NCBI GenBank assembly: GCA_949878535.1
Contig: CATLAS010000079.1
Location: 1-5,610 of the forward strand
Source: an uncultured Eubacteriales bacterium
GTDB taxonomy: Bacteria > Bacillota > Clostridia > Oscillospirales > CAG-272
DNA: 5,610 nucleotides
Direction: 5' to 3'
Shown here: positions 5,318 through 5,610 of the stretch, piece by piece
How positions within the stretch are numbered: the stretch's first letter is position 1
Layout of the letters: each line of letters begins with the position of its first letter
Notes under the pieces: model-generated
What the model saw: only the letters and a program-made list of their open reading frames with translations
What the model was told of the DNA's origin: nothing
The model's database searches: none
Translations under genes and position numbers: made by a program

Positions 5318-5461
5318 GCCCCCTTGTGCAAAGGGGGCTGTCGCGTAGCGACTGGGGGATTGTTATGCTATCATTTTGCAGGATCTGCAAATCGGCAATA
5401 TTGCTTAGACAATCCCTCTGCCACGGCTAACGCCGCGCCACCTCCCTTTACACAAGGGAGG
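5318..5461. repeat. 144-bp palindromic intergenic repeat element, copy 2
   Basis: It has the same organisation, length and orientation as 76-219. Hairpin GCCCCCTT/AAGGGGGC with the identical loop GTGCA (5318-5338) is followed by GTCGC-GTA-GCGAC (5340-5352). GGGATTGT (5356-5363) and ACAATCCC (5409-5416) enclose ATCATTTTGCAGGATC and AAATCGGCAATAT. On the right are CGGC-TAAC-GCCG (5424-5435) and CCTCCCTT/AAGGGAGG with loop TACAC (5441-5461). Relative to copy 1, the stems have changed on both sides so that pairing is kept. None of the hairpins is followed by a T-run on the plus strand, so it is not a standard intrinsic terminator. It is nevertheless the only strong secondary structure behind the MBOAT operon and could act as a 3' end or mRNA stabiliser. 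Confidence 0.85.
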
Positions 5462-5554
5462 CTTATAACGTTTGGCAAAAACTTGCGGTGCGGCAGTTTC
5501 CTTTGCTGGGGGGTATAACGTTTGGTGGAAGCTCGCAGTGTCCTCCCTTTTGAA
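5462..5554. repeat. partial hairpin-linker repeat units following copy 2
   Basis: The linker CTTATAACGTTTGGC (5462-5476) is followed by a damaged head TTTCCTTTGCTGGGGGG (5497-5513), then again TATAACGTTTGGTGGAAGCT (5514-5533), then CCTCCCTTTTG (5542-5552) with no right half. The period is roughly 45-56 bp, mirroring the arrangement after copy 1. Frames read through this region on either strand are products of the repeat and not supported as genes. The remaining bases to 5610 show no feature I can name. Confidence 0.6.
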
Positions 5555-5610
5555 ACGGTCACCTTATTACATAGTTTTCTCTGGATAAAAAGAAGGGACT
5601 GTAATTTGGG

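Noticed and set aside
5318..5338. Intrinsic terminator of the SGNH-MBOAT operon
   Set aside because: The GC-rich stem is strong but is followed by TGTCGCGTAG rather than a T-run, and it belongs to a repeat element also found upstream of pfk. It may affect the 3' end but is not a standard terminator.
5324..5562. Short frames on both strands (5324-5518 plus, 5371-5562 minus, 5157-5390 minus)
   Set aside because: They are generated by the second repeat array or by the antisense of the MBOAT 3' end. Composition follows the repeat, not coding sequence.

Overview
The window looks like chromosomal DNA from a low-to-moderate GC Gram-positive anaerobe, most likely a Clostridia member of the Oscillospiraceae/Ruminococcaceae type. 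The basis is: near-consensus sigma-A promoters with 17-bp spacers, strong AGGAG/GGAGG ribosome binding sites with one TTG start, rho-independent terminators, a clostridial-type 6-phosphofructokinase, and palindromic intergenic repeats of the CTCCCTTGTGCAAAGGGAG kind that I associate with that group. The genus cannot be named from the sequence alone.

Layout. Positions 1-345 hold no gene. They contain a 144-bp palindromic repeat element (76-219), a degenerate half arm before it (33-58) and two partial hairpin-linker units after it. A clean promoter (434-462), bracketed by an 11-bp inverted repeat, drives a 6-phosphofructokinase gene (504-1571, +). A strong bidirectional terminator (1588-1630) separates it from a convergent nucleoside hydrolase gene (1641-2549, -). 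A 188-bp divergent intergenic region carries the hydrolase promoter (2583-2611, -), a very strong plus-strand promoter (2660-2688) and two palindromes. The plus promoter drives a two-gene operon: a membrane-anchored SGNH/DltD-AlgX-like protein (2738-3787) and an MBOAT-family O-acyltransferase of the AlgI/DltB type (3815-5275, TTG start). A nine-codon reading frame with a good ribosome binding site follows (5288-5317). It runs into a second copy of the 144-bp element (5318-5461), which is again followed by partial hairpin-linker units to about 5554. I see nothing recognisable in 5555-5610.

How the genes work together. The phosphofructokinase is central glycolysis and stands alone. The nucleoside hydrolase is a purine/pyrimidine salvage or catabolic enzyme with its own promoter. 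The SGNH-MBOAT pair is a recognisable module: the MBOAT protein moves an acyl group (probably acetyl) across the membrane and the SGNH partner acts on the outer face to put it on a cell-surface polymer. No glycosyltransferase, polymerase, dltA or dltC is in the window, so the substrate is unknown.

No entirely new system is evident. The points most worth following are the structured repeat element, whose two copies differ by changes that keep the stems paired; the inverted repeats around the pfk and SGNH promoters; the unusual active-site and effector-site residues of the phosphofructokinase; and the missing catalytic-site histidine of the nucleoside hydrolase.
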